This document shows positions 39,791-50,340 of a stretch of DNA of 64,000 bases, piece after piece. The stretch is from contig NZ_CP145732.1 of assembly GCF_036884845.1 (NCBI RefSeq), forward strand, positions 744,001 to 808,000. Direction: 5' to 3'. The notes under the pieces are model-generated. The model ran no database searches. It saw only the letters and a list, made by a program, of their open reading frames with translations, and was not told the DNA's origin. Numbering within the stretch: the stretch's first letter is position 1; every line of letters begins with the position of its first letter. The DNA comes from Pseudomonas sp. MAG733B (GTDB lineage Bacteria > Pseudomonadota > Gammaproteobacteria > Pseudomonadales > Pseudomonadaceae). A program made the position numbers and the translations under genes.

Positions 39791-41185
39791 TCAATCGAGG
39801 TCGTCGCTGTGGCTGGCCCCGCCGCTGTCGGCGAAGCTCAATCCGTGTTTACGTAACTTGTCGTGCAGGGTCTTGCGCGGAATGCCCAAGGCTTCGGCGA
39901 CGCTGCGCACCGAGCTGTGCGAACGCGCCAGTTCGGCGGCGATCAGGGTTTTCTCGAAGTTTTCCACTTGCTCGCTCAAGCCGCCGCTGACCAATTCCAC
40001 CACGGTGCCGGCAGCGTCTTGTGGCTCATTGTTGTCCAGCGCCAGTTCGAGGCCGAGGGCGAAACGTTCCGCGGCGTTTTGCAGTTCGCGTACGTTGCCC
40101 GGCCAGGTGTGGCGCAGCAGCAACGCGCGTTGGCCCGGCTGCAATTCATGGGGCGGCAAACCGTGGCGGGCGCTGGCTTCATCGGCAAAATGCTGGAACA
40201 GCACCAGCGCGTCTTCGCCACGTTCGCGCAGCGGCGGAATGCGCAGCGGCGCGACGTTCAGGCGGTAATACAAGTCGGCGCGGAAACGCCCCTGATCGGC
40301 GGATTGGCGCAGGTCTTCCTTGGTGGCGGCGATGATGCGGATGTCCAGCGGGATCAGTTGATTGCCGCCCAGGCGTTCGACCACACGCTCTTGCAGCAAA
40401 CGCAGCAATTTCACCTGAACATCGAGGCTCATACTTTCGATTTCATCGAGGAACAACGTGCCGCCATTGGCGAATTCGAACTTGCCGATACGGCGCTTCT
40501 GCGCACCGGTGAAGGCGCCCGGCTCATGACCGAACAGCTCGCTCTCGACCACCGACTCGGCCAGCGCCCCGGCGTTGATCGCCACGAACGGGCCGTTACG
40601 CCGACTCGACAAATCATGCAGCGCGCGCGCGACGACTTCCTTCCCCGCACCGGTTTCGCCGAGGATCAACACGTCTGCTTTAGTCGCCGCCAACGCGCCG
40701 ATCTGCTCGCGCAGGCGCAGCATCGACGGCGATTGCCCGACCAGACGCGTGCTCAGCTCATTGCGATCGCTGAGCGCCAGACGCAGGCTGCGGTTGTCCA
40801 GCACCAGTCGGCGCAAGGCCAGGGCGCGGCGCACGCTGTCGAGCAAGGCGTCGCTGGCGAAAGGTTTTTCGAGAAAGTCATAAGCCCCGGCGCGCATGGC
40901 TTGCACCGCCAGCGGCACGTCGCCATGGCCGGTGATCAGCAGCACCGGCAGCTCCGGGTCCTGGGCGTGGAGTTCGGTCAGCAGTTCGAGGCCGTCCATG
41001 CCCGGCATGCGGATATCGCTGACGACTACGCCCGGCCAGTCACGTTCCAGTTGTCCGGCCAGACCCTTGGCCTCGGCCAGCGGCAGAATTTTCAGGCCGG
41101 CCAGATCGAGGGTCTGGCTCAAGGCCTGGCGCAGGTGGGGATCGTCGTCGATCAGCACGACCTGAATGCGGTTGTCGATGGTCAT
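39791..41185 (-). CDS. dctD: DctD-like sigma-54-dependent response regulator
   Basis: 464 residues: receiver with Asp57 (VVVSDIRMPGMDG), AAA+ sigma-54 activator domain with Walker A GETGAGKE, the sigma-54-contacting GAFTGA loop and DEIESM, and a C-terminal Fis-type helix-turn-helix (SVRSVAEALGIPRKTLHDKL). It would activate C4-dicarboxylate uptake genes. It overlaps dctB by 4 bp. No dctA or dctPQM gene is in the window, so targets lie elsewhere. Confidence 0.9.
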   Translation of the reverse strand: MTIDNRIQVVLIDDDPHLRQALSQTLDLAGLKILPLAEAKGLAGQLERDWPGVVVSDIRMPGMDGLELLTELHAQDPELPVLLITGHGDVPLAVQAMRAGAYDFLEKPFASDALLDSVRRALALRRLVLDNRSLRLALSDRNELSTRLVGQSPSMLRLREQIGALAATKADVLILGETGAGKEVVARALHDLSSRRNGPFVAINAGALAESVVESELFGHEPGAFTGAQKRRIGKFEFANGGTLFLDEIESMSLDVQVKLLRLLQERVVERLGGNQLIPLDIRIIAATKEDLRQSADQGRFRADLYYRLNVAPLRIPPLRERGEDALVLFQHFADEASARHGLPPHELQPGQRALLLRHTWPGNVRELQNAAERFALGLELALDNNEPQDAAGTVVELVSGGLSEQVENFEKTLIAAELARSHSSVRSVAEALGIPRKTLHDKLRKHGLSFADSGGASHSDDLD

Positions 41186-42996
41186 GCACTTCGGTCCTCG
41201 GACGGTTGCAGGCTCACACCCGGCGCGCCTGCGCGTAGTTTCAGAGTAATCAGTGCGCCGCCTTCCTTGTGGTTGGCGAACGACAGTTCACCACCGAAGG
41301 CACGCATCAGGGTTTCGCAGATCGCCAGCCCCAAGCCAAGGCCCTGGGTGCGGGTCTTGGTGGTGTAGAAGGGTTCGCTGGCGCGGCCAAGGGCTTCCAT
41401 GCAGAAACCGGGGCCATTGTCGCGAATGTACAGGTTGACGCCGTCGGCGGTGGATTGGGCACTCAGCCAGAGCTTACGCGGCGGGCCTTTTTCGGTGAGG
41501 GCATCGAGGGCGTTGGCCAGCAGGTTGCCGAGCACCTGACGCAAACGGGTTTCCCCGGCCTCGACCCACAAGGCCGCAGCGGGCAGATCGCGGATCAGTT
41601 CGACCTCCATGCTGCGCCGCCGTTTGGCCAGCAACGCCAGCGCATCGTCCAGCGCCGGTTGCAGGGCGACGCTTTCCGGAGCATGGCGATCACGTCGGGC
41701 GAAGGCGCGCAGGTGCGCGATGATCGAGGCCATGCGTCCGGTCAGTTCGCTGATCAGTTTGAGGTTGCCACGGGCATCGTCGGTGCGCTGGTGGTCGAGC
41801 AACACTTCGGCGTTTTCCGCGTAGCTGCGGATCGCGGCCAGCGGCTGATTGAGTTCGTGGCTGATGCTCGCGGACATTGTCCCCAACGCCGAGAGTTTGC
41901 CGGCTTGCACCAGATCATCCTGGGCGCGAACCAGTTCCTGCTGCGCCTGTTCGCGCTCCAACACTTCCTGTTTCAATCGACGGTTGAGTCCTTCCAGATC
42001 GCTGGTGCGCTCGGCGACCCGGCCTTCCAGTTCACGCCGGGCCTTGCCTTCGAAGGCGATCCGTTCCAGGTAATGACGGCGGCGCTGCATCATCAGGCCG
42101 AGCAACAGCATCAACACCAACAGCATCGCGCCACCGATGGCGACCACCGTGCGCACCGGGCGGTCGATCAGCGTGCGCGGGGCAAGAATGCTGACGTTCC
42201 AGCCGGTTTCCGCGATCGCCTGGGTCTGGGTCAGCCAGGCATTGGGGCTGAGCTTCAACGGCTTCGGATCGCGGGTCGGATAAGGTTGAATCGCGCTGAT
42301 GGCTTTGCGCTCGTCCTCACTCAGCGGGCGGGTCGAGCGGAAGCGCCATTCCGGGCGTGAAGTGAGGATGACCACGCCGTTGTGATCGGTCAGCAACAGT
42401 TGTTCAGGGGTTTTGCCCCAGAGGCTTTCGGTGTGGTCGAGGTCGACCTTGACCACCAATACGCCGGTGATCTTCTCGCCGTCACGCACGGCAGCGGCGA
42501 AGAAATAACCGCGTTTGGCGGACGTGGTGCCAAGTCCGAAAAAGCGCCCGAGCCGCCCGGCCATGGCTTCACTGAAATACGGCCGGAACGAGAAATTGCG
42601 CCCGACGAAACTGTCGTGTTTGTCCCAGTTGGATGCGGCCAGGGTCTTGCCCGTGGTGTCCATCAGGTACATGACCTCGGCACCGGTCTGGGCGCTGATG
42701 TTTTTCAGCAGGCGGTTGGCGTTGCCCTGAGTCACGCCATCGTCCGGCGCACCGAGCACGGCGCGCAGGGCCGGCAGATCGCCGAGGATCTGCGGCAGCA
42801 CCTCGTAACGGTGCAGCGTCCCCAGCAAGTTGGCGACATAAAGGTCGAGGGTCTGGCGGTTCTGCCCGGCCAGTTCGCTGCGGTAGTAACGCTCGGCCAG
42901 ATGCTCCAGCGGCCACAGCAACGGCGCCAGGCACAGCGCGAGCAGGGCCAGGCTGCGCCAGCGGGGTCTGCGGGGGAGGGTCGGAGTCATATGCAT
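41182..42996 (-). CDS. dctB: DctB-like C4-dicarboxylate sensor kinase
   Basis: 604 residues: TM1 (about 14-31), a periplasmic double-PAS sensing region (about 40-285), TM2 (about 286-306), a coiled-coil (about 315-368), a HisKA with the phospho-His in SISHELNQPLAA (about 380), and HATPase boxes LLANALDAL, DNGPGF and GLGLGLAI. It senses succinate-type acids and phosphorylates DctD. Two start codons (42996, 42990) are possible. Confidence 0.9.
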   Translation of the reverse strand: MHMTPTLPRRPRWRSLALLALCLAPLLWPLEHLAERYYRSELAGQNRQTLDLYVANLLGTLHRYEVLPQILGDLPALRAVLGAPDDGVTQGNANRLLKNISAQTGAEVMYLMDTTGKTLAASNWDKHDSFVGRNFSFRPYFSEAMAGRLGRFFGLGTTSAKRGYFFAAAVRDGEKITGVLVVKVDLDHTESLWGKTPEQLLLTDHNGVVILTSRPEWRFRSTRPLSEDERKAISAIQPYPTRDPKPLKLSPNAWLTQTQAIAETGWNVSILAPRTLIDRPVRTVVAIGGAMLLVLMLLLGLMMQRRRHYLERIAFEGKARRELEGRVAERTSDLEGLNRRLKQEVLEREQAQQELVRAQDDLVQAGKLSALGTMSASISHELNQPLAAIRSYAENAEVLLDHQRTDDARGNLKLISELTGRMASIIAHLRAFARRDRHAPESVALQPALDDALALLAKRRRSMEVELIRDLPAAALWVEAGETRLRQVLGNLLANALDALTEKGPPRKLWLSAQSTADGVNLYIRDNGPGFCMEALGRASEPFYTTKTRTQGLGLGLAICETLMRAFGGELSFANHKEGGALITLKLRAGAPGVSLQPSEDRSA

Positions 42997-43147
42997 CGAA
43001 CGCCTGTGGGTATGGACGCATTATGCCTAGACGGCGACGTGCGAGCATCTTGCACGTCACCGCTGGGCGTGACGGACCGGCAAGGGGTTGCTTATCGCCC
43101 CGAGCGGTGGCGATATAGGCGCCTAATAAAATTTCAGAGGTTGTTGT

Positions 43148-46060
43148 ATGCCGCTCGCCACGTTGATTCATCGCGCCAGTTTGCCCAGCCCGCAAGTGAC
43201 TGCGGAGCAAGCGCTTGAGCTGTTGCAGGAGCACTACGGACTGAGCGGCAGATTGCAGGCACTCGGCAGCCAGCAGGACCTCAACTACCGCGTCGACAGC
43301 GACCAGGGCCGTTTCGTCCTGAAAATCTGCCGGGGCGATTATTCGGCGCTGGAGCTGCAAGCCCAGCATGCCGGGCTCAAGCATTTGGGCGAGCATCCCG
43401 AGGTGCATGTGCCGCGCGTGATACCGGCGAAAAACGGCGCCGACCTGCTGTCTCTGGATGTCGGCGGTCAGGCAGTGCATGTGCGCCTGCTGGACTACAT
43501 CGAGGGTCAGTCGCTGACGCACCTCGATTATTTCAACCCCACGGTGGTGGCCGGTTTTGGTCGCTTGTGCGGCGAGATGGATCTGGCGCTGGCGGCATTC
43601 GATCATCCGGGGCTGGTGCGCACCCTGCAATGGGACGCGCGTCATGCCCAGGCGCTGATCGCGCATCTGTTGCCGGTGATCCGGGATGACGGCCAGCGCA
43701 AGCTGATCGCCGACGCAGCCGAACTCGCTGAGCGCCGCTTGCAGCCATTGGTCGACAAGCTGCCGGTGCAAGCCATCCACATGGACATCACCGATGACAA
43801 CGTGGTGTGGCAACGTGATGCGCAACGACATTGGCAACTGCAAGGTGTGATCGATTTCGGCGATCTGGTGCGCACTTGGCGCATCACTGACTTGTCGGTG
43901 ACGTGCGCGGCGCTGTTGCATCACGGTGAAGGCGATCCGTTCTGCATCTTGCCGGCGGTGCAGGCGTATCACGCGGTCAATCCGCTGACCCATGAAGAGT
44001 TGCTGGCGCTGTGGCCGCTGATCGTCGCCCGTGCGGCGGTGCTGGTGCTCAGCGGCGAGCAGCAGGTGAGCATCGATCCGGGCAACGCCTACAGCCGCGA
44101 CAACCTGACCCACGAATGGGAGATTTTCCGCGTCGCGACTTCGGTGCCGCTGGCACTGATGGAAGCGGCGATCCTGACTTCGGTTGGCCAGAACCTGCCC
44201 GTTATTGTCAGCGAAGGTTTTGCGCCGCTGCTGCCGAGCCTGGTCGGGCGTGAGTTTGCCTTGATCGATCTGGGCGTCCTCAGCCCGCATTTCGAGGCAG
44301 GGAATTGGGAACAGGAAGGCGTCGATCAGCGTCTGCTCAACGAAGCCGCCGCCGCCCATGAACTGGCGGCCAGTCGTTACGGCCAATATCGGTTGTCGCG
44401 CACCCGGCCGGACAGCGCCAACGAACCGGACACCTTTGCGCTACATGTCGAGTTGCGCGTGCCCCATGGCACGGCAGTCGAGGCGCCGTTTGCCGGTGTC
44501 GTTCATCAACCGTTGCAGGGTGTGCTGCAACTGGATGGCCCGCAATTGAGCGTGCGATTGTGGGGCCTGACGCCATCGCTGCACAGCGGCGCGGCGCTGG
44601 TCAAAGGGCAGGTGTTGGGCTCGGTCAGCGGGCCGTTGATCGTGCAGTTGTGCCGTGGTTCGGCGATCGATGAGCCGCTATTCTGTACGCCGTCGCGCGC
44701 CGCAGCCTGGCAAGCGTTGTGCCCGTCGCCCGCAGCCTTGCTGGGGCTGGCCTGCGATGCTGAGGCTGAGCTCGATTCGCAAACTTTGCTCGCCCGTCGC
44801 GACGCCAGTTTCGCCCGCACGCAGAAACACTATTACGTCGACCCACCGCGCATCGAGCGTGGCTGGCGCAACCACCTGATCGACATGCAGGGCCGCTCTT
44901 ACCTCGACATGCTCAACAACGTCGCGGTGCTGGGTCACGGGCATCCGCGCATGGCTGCGGTCGTCAGCCGCCAGTGGTCGCTGCTCAACACCAACTCGCG
45001 GTTCAACTATGCAGCGGTCGCCGAGTTTTCCGAGCGCTTGCTGAAGCTGGCGCCGGATTCGATGGACCGCGTATTCCTGGTCAACAGCGGCAGTGAGGCC
45101 AACGACCTGGCGATTCGTCTGGCGTGGGCCTACAGCGGCGGACGCGACATGCTCAGTGTGCTGGAGGCCTATCACGGCTGGACCGTCGGTGCGGACGCGG
45201 TATCCACGTCGATTGCCGACAACCCCAAGGCCTTGAGCAGCCGCCCGGACTGGGTGCACCCGGTGACTGCGCCGAACACCTATCGCGGTGAATTCCGTGG
45301 CCCGGACAGCGCGCCGGATTACGTGCGCAGCGTCGAGCACAACCTGGCAAAAATCGCTGAACAGAAGCGTCAATTGGCCGGTTTCATCTGCGAGCCGGTG
45401 TATGGCAATGCCGGTGGCATCTCGCTGCCACCGGGTTACTTGAAGCAGGTCTATGCCATGGTCCGCGCTCAGGGCGGCGTGTGCATCGCCGACGAAGTGC
45501 AGGTCGGTTACGGGCGCATGGGCCATTTCTTCTGGGGCTTTGAAGAGCAGGGCGTGGTGCCGGACATCATCACCATGGCCAAAGGGATGGGCAACGGCCA
45601 GCCATTGGGCGCCGTGATCACTCGCCGGGAAATCGCCGAAGCGCTAGAGGCCGAAGGCTATTTCTTCTCATCGGCCGGCGGCAGCCCGGTGAGTTGCCAG
45701 GTCGGCATGGCGGTGCTGGACGTGATGGAAGAAGAAAAACTCTGGGAGAACGCCCAGGTTGTTGGCGGGTATTTCAAGGAGCGCCTTGAAGCGCTGATCG
45801 ATATTCATCCGTTAGTCGGCGCGGTGCATGGTTCGGGCTTCTATCTGGGTGTGGAGTTGATCCGTAACCGCGAGACCCTGGAACCGGCGACCGAGGAAAC
45901 CACGGCGCTGTGCGATCGCTTGCGTGAGCTGGGGATTTTCATGCAGCCGACCGGTGATTTCCTCAACGTGTTGAAAATCAAGCCGCCGATGGTCACCTCG
46001 CGCCAGAGCGTGGATTTCTTTGTCGACATGCTCTCGAAGGTGCTCACGGAGGGTCTGTAA
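43148..46060 (+). CDS. Kinase / M23-like / class III aminotransferase fusion
   Basis: 970 residues in three parts. Residues 1-330 are an APH-type kinase with HMDITDDN (His211, Asp213, Asn218) and IDFGD. Residues about 425-520 resemble the M23 hybrid-motif fold (ELRVPHGTAVEAPFAGVV) but without the usual metal-ligand His set. Residues about 540-970 are a class III PLP enzyme with the Schiff-base Lys812 (ITMAKGMGNGQP). Human relatives of the end domains are hydroxylysine kinase (AGPHD1/HYKK) and the phospho-lyases AGXT2L1/L2, so a kinase coupled to a phospho-lyase on an amino alcohol is plausible. It lies just upstream of aguB-aguA. Confidence 0.85.
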   Translation: MPLATLIHRASLPSPQVTAEQALELLQEHYGLSGRLQALGSQQDLNYRVDSDQGRFVLKICRGDYSALELQAQHAGLKHLGEHPEVHVPRVIPAKNGADLLSLDVGGQAVHVRLLDYIEGQSLTHLDYFNPTVVAGFGRLCGEMDLALAAFDHPGLVRTLQWDARHAQALIAHLLPVIRDDGQRKLIADAAELAERRLQPLVDKLPVQAIHMDITDDNVVWQRDAQRHWQLQGVIDFGDLVRTWRITDLSVTCAALLHHGEGDPFCILPAVQAYHAVNPLTHEELLALWPLIVARAAVLVLSGEQQVSIDPGNAYSRDNLTHEWEIFRVATSVPLALMEAAILTSVGQNLPVIVSEGFAPLLPSLVGREFALIDLGVLSPHFEAGNWEQEGVDQRLLNEAAAAHELAASRYGQYRLSRTRPDSANEPDTFALHVELRVPHGTAVEAPFAGVVHQPLQGVLQLDGPQLSVRLWGLTPSLHSGAALVKGQVLGSVSGPLIVQLCRGSAIDEPLFCTPSRAAAWQALCPSPAALLGLACDAEAELDSQTLLARRDASFARTQKHYYVDPPRIERGWRNHLIDMQGRSYLDMLNNVAVLGHGHPRMAAVVSRQWSLLNTNSRFNYAAVAEFSERLLKLAPDSMDRVFLVNSGSEANDLAIRLAWAYSGGRDMLSVLEAYHGWTVGADAVSTSIADNPKALSSRPDWVHPVTAPNTYRGEFRGPDSAPDYVRSVEHNLAKIAEQKRQLAGFICEPVYGNAGGISLPPGYLKQVYAMVRAQGGVCIADEVQVGYGRMGHFFWGFEEQGVVPDIITMAKGMGNGQPLGAVITRREIAEALEAEGYFFSSAGGSPVSCQVGMAVLDVMEEEKLWENAQVVGGYFKERLEALIDIHPLVGAVHGSGFYLGVELIRNRETLEPATEETTALCDRLRELGIFMQPTGDFLNVLKIKPPMVTSRQSVDFFVDMLSKVLTEGL

Positions 46061-46087
46061 ACACAGTAGCTCTGATGTATCGGGGCA

Positions 46088-46174
46088 ATGTGCGGGCTTG
46101 CTCGCGAAGGCGGTGGATCAGTCGGCATCAACGTTGAATGACACATCGCCTTCGCGAGCAAGCCCGCTCCCACA
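46088..46174. repeat. REP pair (GCGGGCTTGCTCGCGAAGG family)
   Basis: Inverted copies with the left tip shortened, between the fusion gene and aguB. Confidence 0.82.
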
Positions 46175-46340
46175 TTAAAGTGAGGCTGGAAGTTCGATTG
46201 TTATCGGGATTAAGTGCTTAAAATTAGACGAGAGGCAAAGTAATTGCTTTAAAAGCCGATTTTTATCGGATATAAAGTCGCCACTGCCAGGGTGTGAATA
46301 ACCACGCTCGCCCGTCAATGCACTTGCCCGGAGATGATCC

Positions 46341-47219
<879 letters not shown>

Positions 47220-47224
47220 CTGCC

Positions 47225-48331
47225 ATGACCACTTTGAACAGCACCCCTCGCGCAGACGGCTTTTACATGCCGGCCGAGTGGGCACCGCAAACCCAGACCT
47301 GGATGATCTGGCCCGAGCGCCCGGACAACTGGCGCCTGGGTGGCAAACCGGCGCAAGCCGCGCACGTGGCGGTGGCGAAGGCCATCGCCCGTTTCGAACC
47401 GGTGACCGTGGCGGTATCCGCCGGCCAGTACGAAAACGCCCGCGCTCGCCTGGACGTGCCGAATATCCGCGTTGTCGAGATGTCTAGCGACGACGCCTGG
47501 GTCCGCGATACCGGCCCGACGTTTGTCATCAATAACAACGGTGAAGTCCGTGGCGTGAACTGGGACTTCAACTCCTGGGGCGGTTTCGACGGCGGCCTGT
47601 ATTCGCCGTGGAACCGTGATTCGCAGGTCGGTGGCAAGATCCTCGAAATCGAGCGCAGTTCGCGCTATCGCACCGAGGGCTTCGTGCTCGAAGGCGGCTC
47701 GATCCACGTCGACGGCGAAGGTACGTTGATCACCACTGAAGAATGCCTGCTCAACCGCAATCGCAATCCGCACCTGAACCGTGCAGAAATCGAAGCGGTG
47801 CTCAGCGCGAATCTGGCTGTGGATAAAATCATCTGGCTGCCGGACGGTTTGTTCAACGACGAAACCGACGGCCATGTGGATAACTTCTGCTGTTACGTGC
47901 GTCCGGGTGAAGTGCTGCTGGCCTGGACCGATGACCCGCAGGACCCGAACTACCCACGCTGTCAGGCGGCCATGAAAGTGCTGCAAAGCAGCACGGACGC
48001 CAAGGGGCGCCCGTTCACGGTGCACAAAATGCCGATTCCAGGGCCGCTCTATGCGACCGAGGAAGAGTGCGCCGGTGTCGATCCGGTCGACGGCACTCAG
48101 GAACGCAACCCGTCGGTACGCCTGGCCGGGTCCTACGTGAACTTCCTGATCGTCAACGGCGGGATCATCGCCCCGAGCTTCGACGACCCGCTGGATGGTC
48201 CGGCAAAAGAGATTTTGCAGAACCTGTTCCCGCAGCACGAAGTGGTCATGGTGCCTGGCCGTGAACTGTTACTGGGGGGCGGCAATATCCACTGCCTTAC
48301 CCAACAACAGCCGGCGCCGCACAAAGAGTGA
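47225..48331 (+). CDS. aguA: Agmatine deiminase
   Basis: Converts agmatine to N-carbamoylputrescine. 368 residues with the guanidino-modifying fold: [35 protein letters not shown], and the catalytic Cys near the end ([11 protein letters not shown]). The start is the ATG at 47225 directly after aguB; the longer open frame back to 46763 lies inside aguB. Ends at a strong terminator. Confidence 0.96.
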   Translation: MTTLNSTPRADGFYMPAEWAPQTQTWMIWPERPDNWRLGGKPAQAAHVAVAKAIARFEPVTVAVSAGQYENARARLDVPNIRVVEMSSDDAWVRDTGPTFVINNNGEVRGVNWDFNSWGGFDGGLYSPWNRDSQVGGKILEIERSSRYRTEGFVLEGGSIHVDGEGTLITTEECLLNRNRNPHLNRAEIEAVLSANLAVDKIIWLPDGLFNDETDGHVDNFCCYVRPGEVLLAWTDDPQDPNYPRCQAAMKVLQSSTDAKGRPFTVHKMPIPGPLYATEEECAGVDPVDGTQERNPSVRLAGSYVNFLIVNGGIIAPSFDDPLDGPAKEILQNLFPQHEVVMVPGRELLLGGGNIHCLTQQQPAPHKE

Positions 48332-48400
48332 GTGCAGTTGTAACAGCTTGAGTTGATTGTGAAATCGATCAGGCAAACGTTTTCGCGCACTGCCTTGCAC

Positions 48401-48435
48401 AAAGCCCGCAGCCCTCAAGGACTGCGGGCTTTTTT
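48401..48435 (+). terminator. Rho-independent terminator of aguBA
   Basis: Stem AGCCCGCAG / CTGCGGGCT followed by six T, about 70 bp after the aguA stop. Confidence 0.9.
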
Positions 48436-48576
48436 GCATCCGCTCGTCGACAATCCGGACACATTGGCATAGCTCTTGTATCGCTCAGGGTGCAAAACAG
48501 GGAGGGGGAGAACTTAGTTGTTCTGTCATAAACCTTGGATAAGTTAGCCGCTCACAAACCGGGAGAGAGCGCTGAA

Positions 48577-48789
48577 ATGAACGCCGAAGTGAATGTGGTG
48601 AGCGAGCGGGCAATGCATCCCCTGGCGGTAAACAGCGAATCGCTCCAGATTCTGGCGCACTGGTTCAAGTCCAATGGAACGCGTCCGATCAGTGAAACTG
48701 ATCCGCGCCGGACAATGATCGAGCGCTACCCCGCTGGATTATTCAGCGAAGCAGAACTGGAAGCGTTGTGGGATGTGATGGAAGGATAA
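48577..48789 (+). CDS. Small conserved hypothetical protein
   Basis: 70 residues from the ATG at 48577 (MNAEVNVVSE), preceded by GGGAGAGAG. A TTG at 48535 would add 14 residues. The sequence is soluble and amphipathic (SLQILAHWFKSNG, LFSEAELEALWDVM). It has its own terminator. No function recognised. Confidence 0.7.
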   Translation: MNAEVNVVSERAMHPLAVNSESLQILAHWFKSNGTRPISETDPRRTMIERYPAGLFSEAELEALWDVMEG

Positions 48790-48810
48790 GAAGAAAAACA
48801 ACGGATTGAT

Positions 48811-48849
48811 CAAAAAAAAGCGCTGCCGGGAGGGCAGCGCTTTTTTTTC
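48811..48849 (+). terminator. Rho-independent terminator
   Basis: Stem AGCGCTGCC / GGCAGCGCT flanked by eight A and eight T, about 30 bp after the small gene's stop. Confidence 0.9.
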
Positions 48850-48855
48850 AGCTTA

Positions 48856-48884
48856 AAAGATCGCAGCCTGCGGCAGCTCCTACA
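48856..48884. repeat. Left half of a REP pair split by an insertion sequence
   Basis: AAAAGATCGCAGCCTGCGGC and onward to CAGCTCCTACA. Its inverted partner is at 50341-50369 on the far side of the IS. Confidence 0.85.
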
Positions 48885-48910
48885 TTGGAATGCATTCCTC
48901 CTGTAATTGG

Positions 48911-48987
48911 ATGGACTCGCCCAAGCCGAGGCGTCAATGCGCCACGGTGGCAGTCTAAACAGCCAACGACAGCGAGGGCGAGTCCAT
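48911..48987 (+). promoter_or_regulatory. IS left-end inverted repeat overlapping the transposase start
   Basis: ATGGACTCGCCC (48911-48922) and GGGCGAGTCCAT (48976-48987) are perfect 12-bp inverted repeats. The second contains part of the Shine-Dalgarno region and the first two bases of the start codon, so the mRNA could hide its own start. Confidence 0.6.
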
Positions 48988-50089
48988 GAAAAATCATAGT
49001 TCGTTTGATCAATCCGTGTCTTCTTCCGATTTGTCGGCCTGCACAACCTTGGCGGTCGACCTGGCCAAACAGGTCTTTCAGGTCGCCGGTGAAGATATCC
49101 TCGGCCAGGTGTTCTACGAGCAGCGGATCAAGTCGCGCGAGGCGTTTTATGATTTTCTCCGACAGTTGCCGCCGCATGTCGTGGTTTTGATGGAGACCGG
49201 TCCGGGTGCCCAGGCTTGGGCCCGGCAGCTGCAAGACCAAGGCAATCCGGTGCGGATTCTTCCAGCCGGTTTGGTGGCCACACATCGCAGCGGGCCTAAA
49301 AATGATCGCAACGATGCGCTGGCGATTCTGCGGGCTAATCGCGATGAAAAAATCTGCGCAGTACCGGTCAAAAGCGTTACGGCGCTGGCAATGCAGGCGT
49401 TGCATCGCGCCCGCCAGGGCTATGTGCGTCGACGCACGGCCCTCAGTAATCAGATGCGCGGCCTGCTGCTTGAGCACGGCGTAGCCTTGGCGCAGGGCGA
49501 TGTTGCGATCAGCCAGAAAATTCCGCGGGTGCTGGAAGATGCCACCCAACCGGTGCCGGGCCTGCTGCGTGAACTGATCGACGAACTGTTGGCCGAGTGG
49601 CGCCATTTGGGCGAGCGCATCAGCGTACTGACGGGACGCCTGGAAGTGGCCGCCAACACCGACATGACGGCGAAGCGGCTAATGACTGTGCGCGGCATCG
49701 GCCCGATCACTGCCACGGCACTGGTGGCCAAGGAAACCAAGCCTGAGCGATTTCCCAATGCCCGCAAGTTTGCCGCGTACTTTGGCATGGTGCCTGACCA
49801 GCACAGCAGCGGGGAGACGGTCCGGCTGGGGGGCATGACCAAGCGAGGTGATGCTTATTTACGCAGCCTGATGATCCAGGGAGCCCATGCGGTGCTGCAA
49901 CAACTACGACCTGATTCCCAGCAACCCGATGACCGCCGCTTGTTGCACTGGATGAGCCGGTTGGGCCGTAAGGAGGCTGCGATCAGGCTAGCCAACCGCA
50001 ACCTGCGAATCGTCTGGGTGCTTCTACAGAATGACCAGACTTATCGTCGCCACGCGGGTGATGGCCAGCCAGCGACGATGGGCCACTGA
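48986..50089 (+). CDS. IS110-family transposase
   Basis: 367 residues: N-terminal RuvC-like DEDD domain (Asp in LAVDLAKQVFQV, Glu in VVLMETGPG, KNDRNDALAI) and C-terminal Tnp2 domain with the conserved Ser region (VRGIGPITATALVAK, YFGMVPDQHSSGE, GMTKRGDAYLRSLMIQGA). In this family the recombinase works with an RNA guide encoded in the element. Full length with no frameshift, so probably active. Confidence 0.93.
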   Translation: MKNHSSFDQSVSSSDLSACTTLAVDLAKQVFQVAGEDILGQVFYEQRIKSREAFYDFLRQLPPHVVVLMETGPGAQAWARQLQDQGNPVRILPAGLVATHRSGPKNDRNDALAILRANRDEKICAVPVKSVTALAMQALHRARQGYVRRRTALSNQMRGLLLEHGVALAQGDVAISQKIPRVLEDATQPVPGLLRELIDELLAEWRHLGERISVLTGRLEVAANTDMTAKRLMTVRGIGPITATALVAKETKPERFPNARKFAAYFGMVPDQHSSGETVRLGGMTKRGDAYLRSLMIQGAHAVLQQLRPDSQQPDDRRLLHWMSRLGRKEAAIRLANRNLRIVWVLLQNDQTYRRHAGDGQPATMGH

Positions 50090-50338
50090 GCGACAGAGTT
50101 CTGCCACCGAGGTACTAACCGTCTGACCCTCTGCTGAAAAAAATTGACCCCAGGTAAGACCGGCGTGGATTGATGCCTAAGCTCCTACTGGCCTTCGAGG
50201 CCTGACTGTAATCGGCATACCACGAGCTTTTCCAATTTTGGCCAGAAGCCGAAGACGGCTTCCACGAATAGGCCTAATACATAGATGCAACGGGGCAGCG
50301 GTTTTTCAAAAGCGGGTAGACAGTGGGTGCGAGTCCAT
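50090..50338 (+). ncRNA. Candidate guide (seekRNA) region of the IS
   Basis: About 250 bp of non-coding sequence between the transposase stop and the right inverted repeat, the place where IS1111-type elements encode their guide RNA. AGCTCCTAC at 50180-50188 matches 48875-48883 of the left REP flank; its first eight bases are complementary to TAGGAGCT in the right flank. The position is family knowledge; the guide match is my observation. Confidence 0.45.
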
Positions 50339-50340
50339 AC

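Noticed and set aside
42569..44386. 605-codon open frame on the minus strand
   Set aside because: Covers the ends of dctB and the fusion gene on opposite strands; no recognisable domain.
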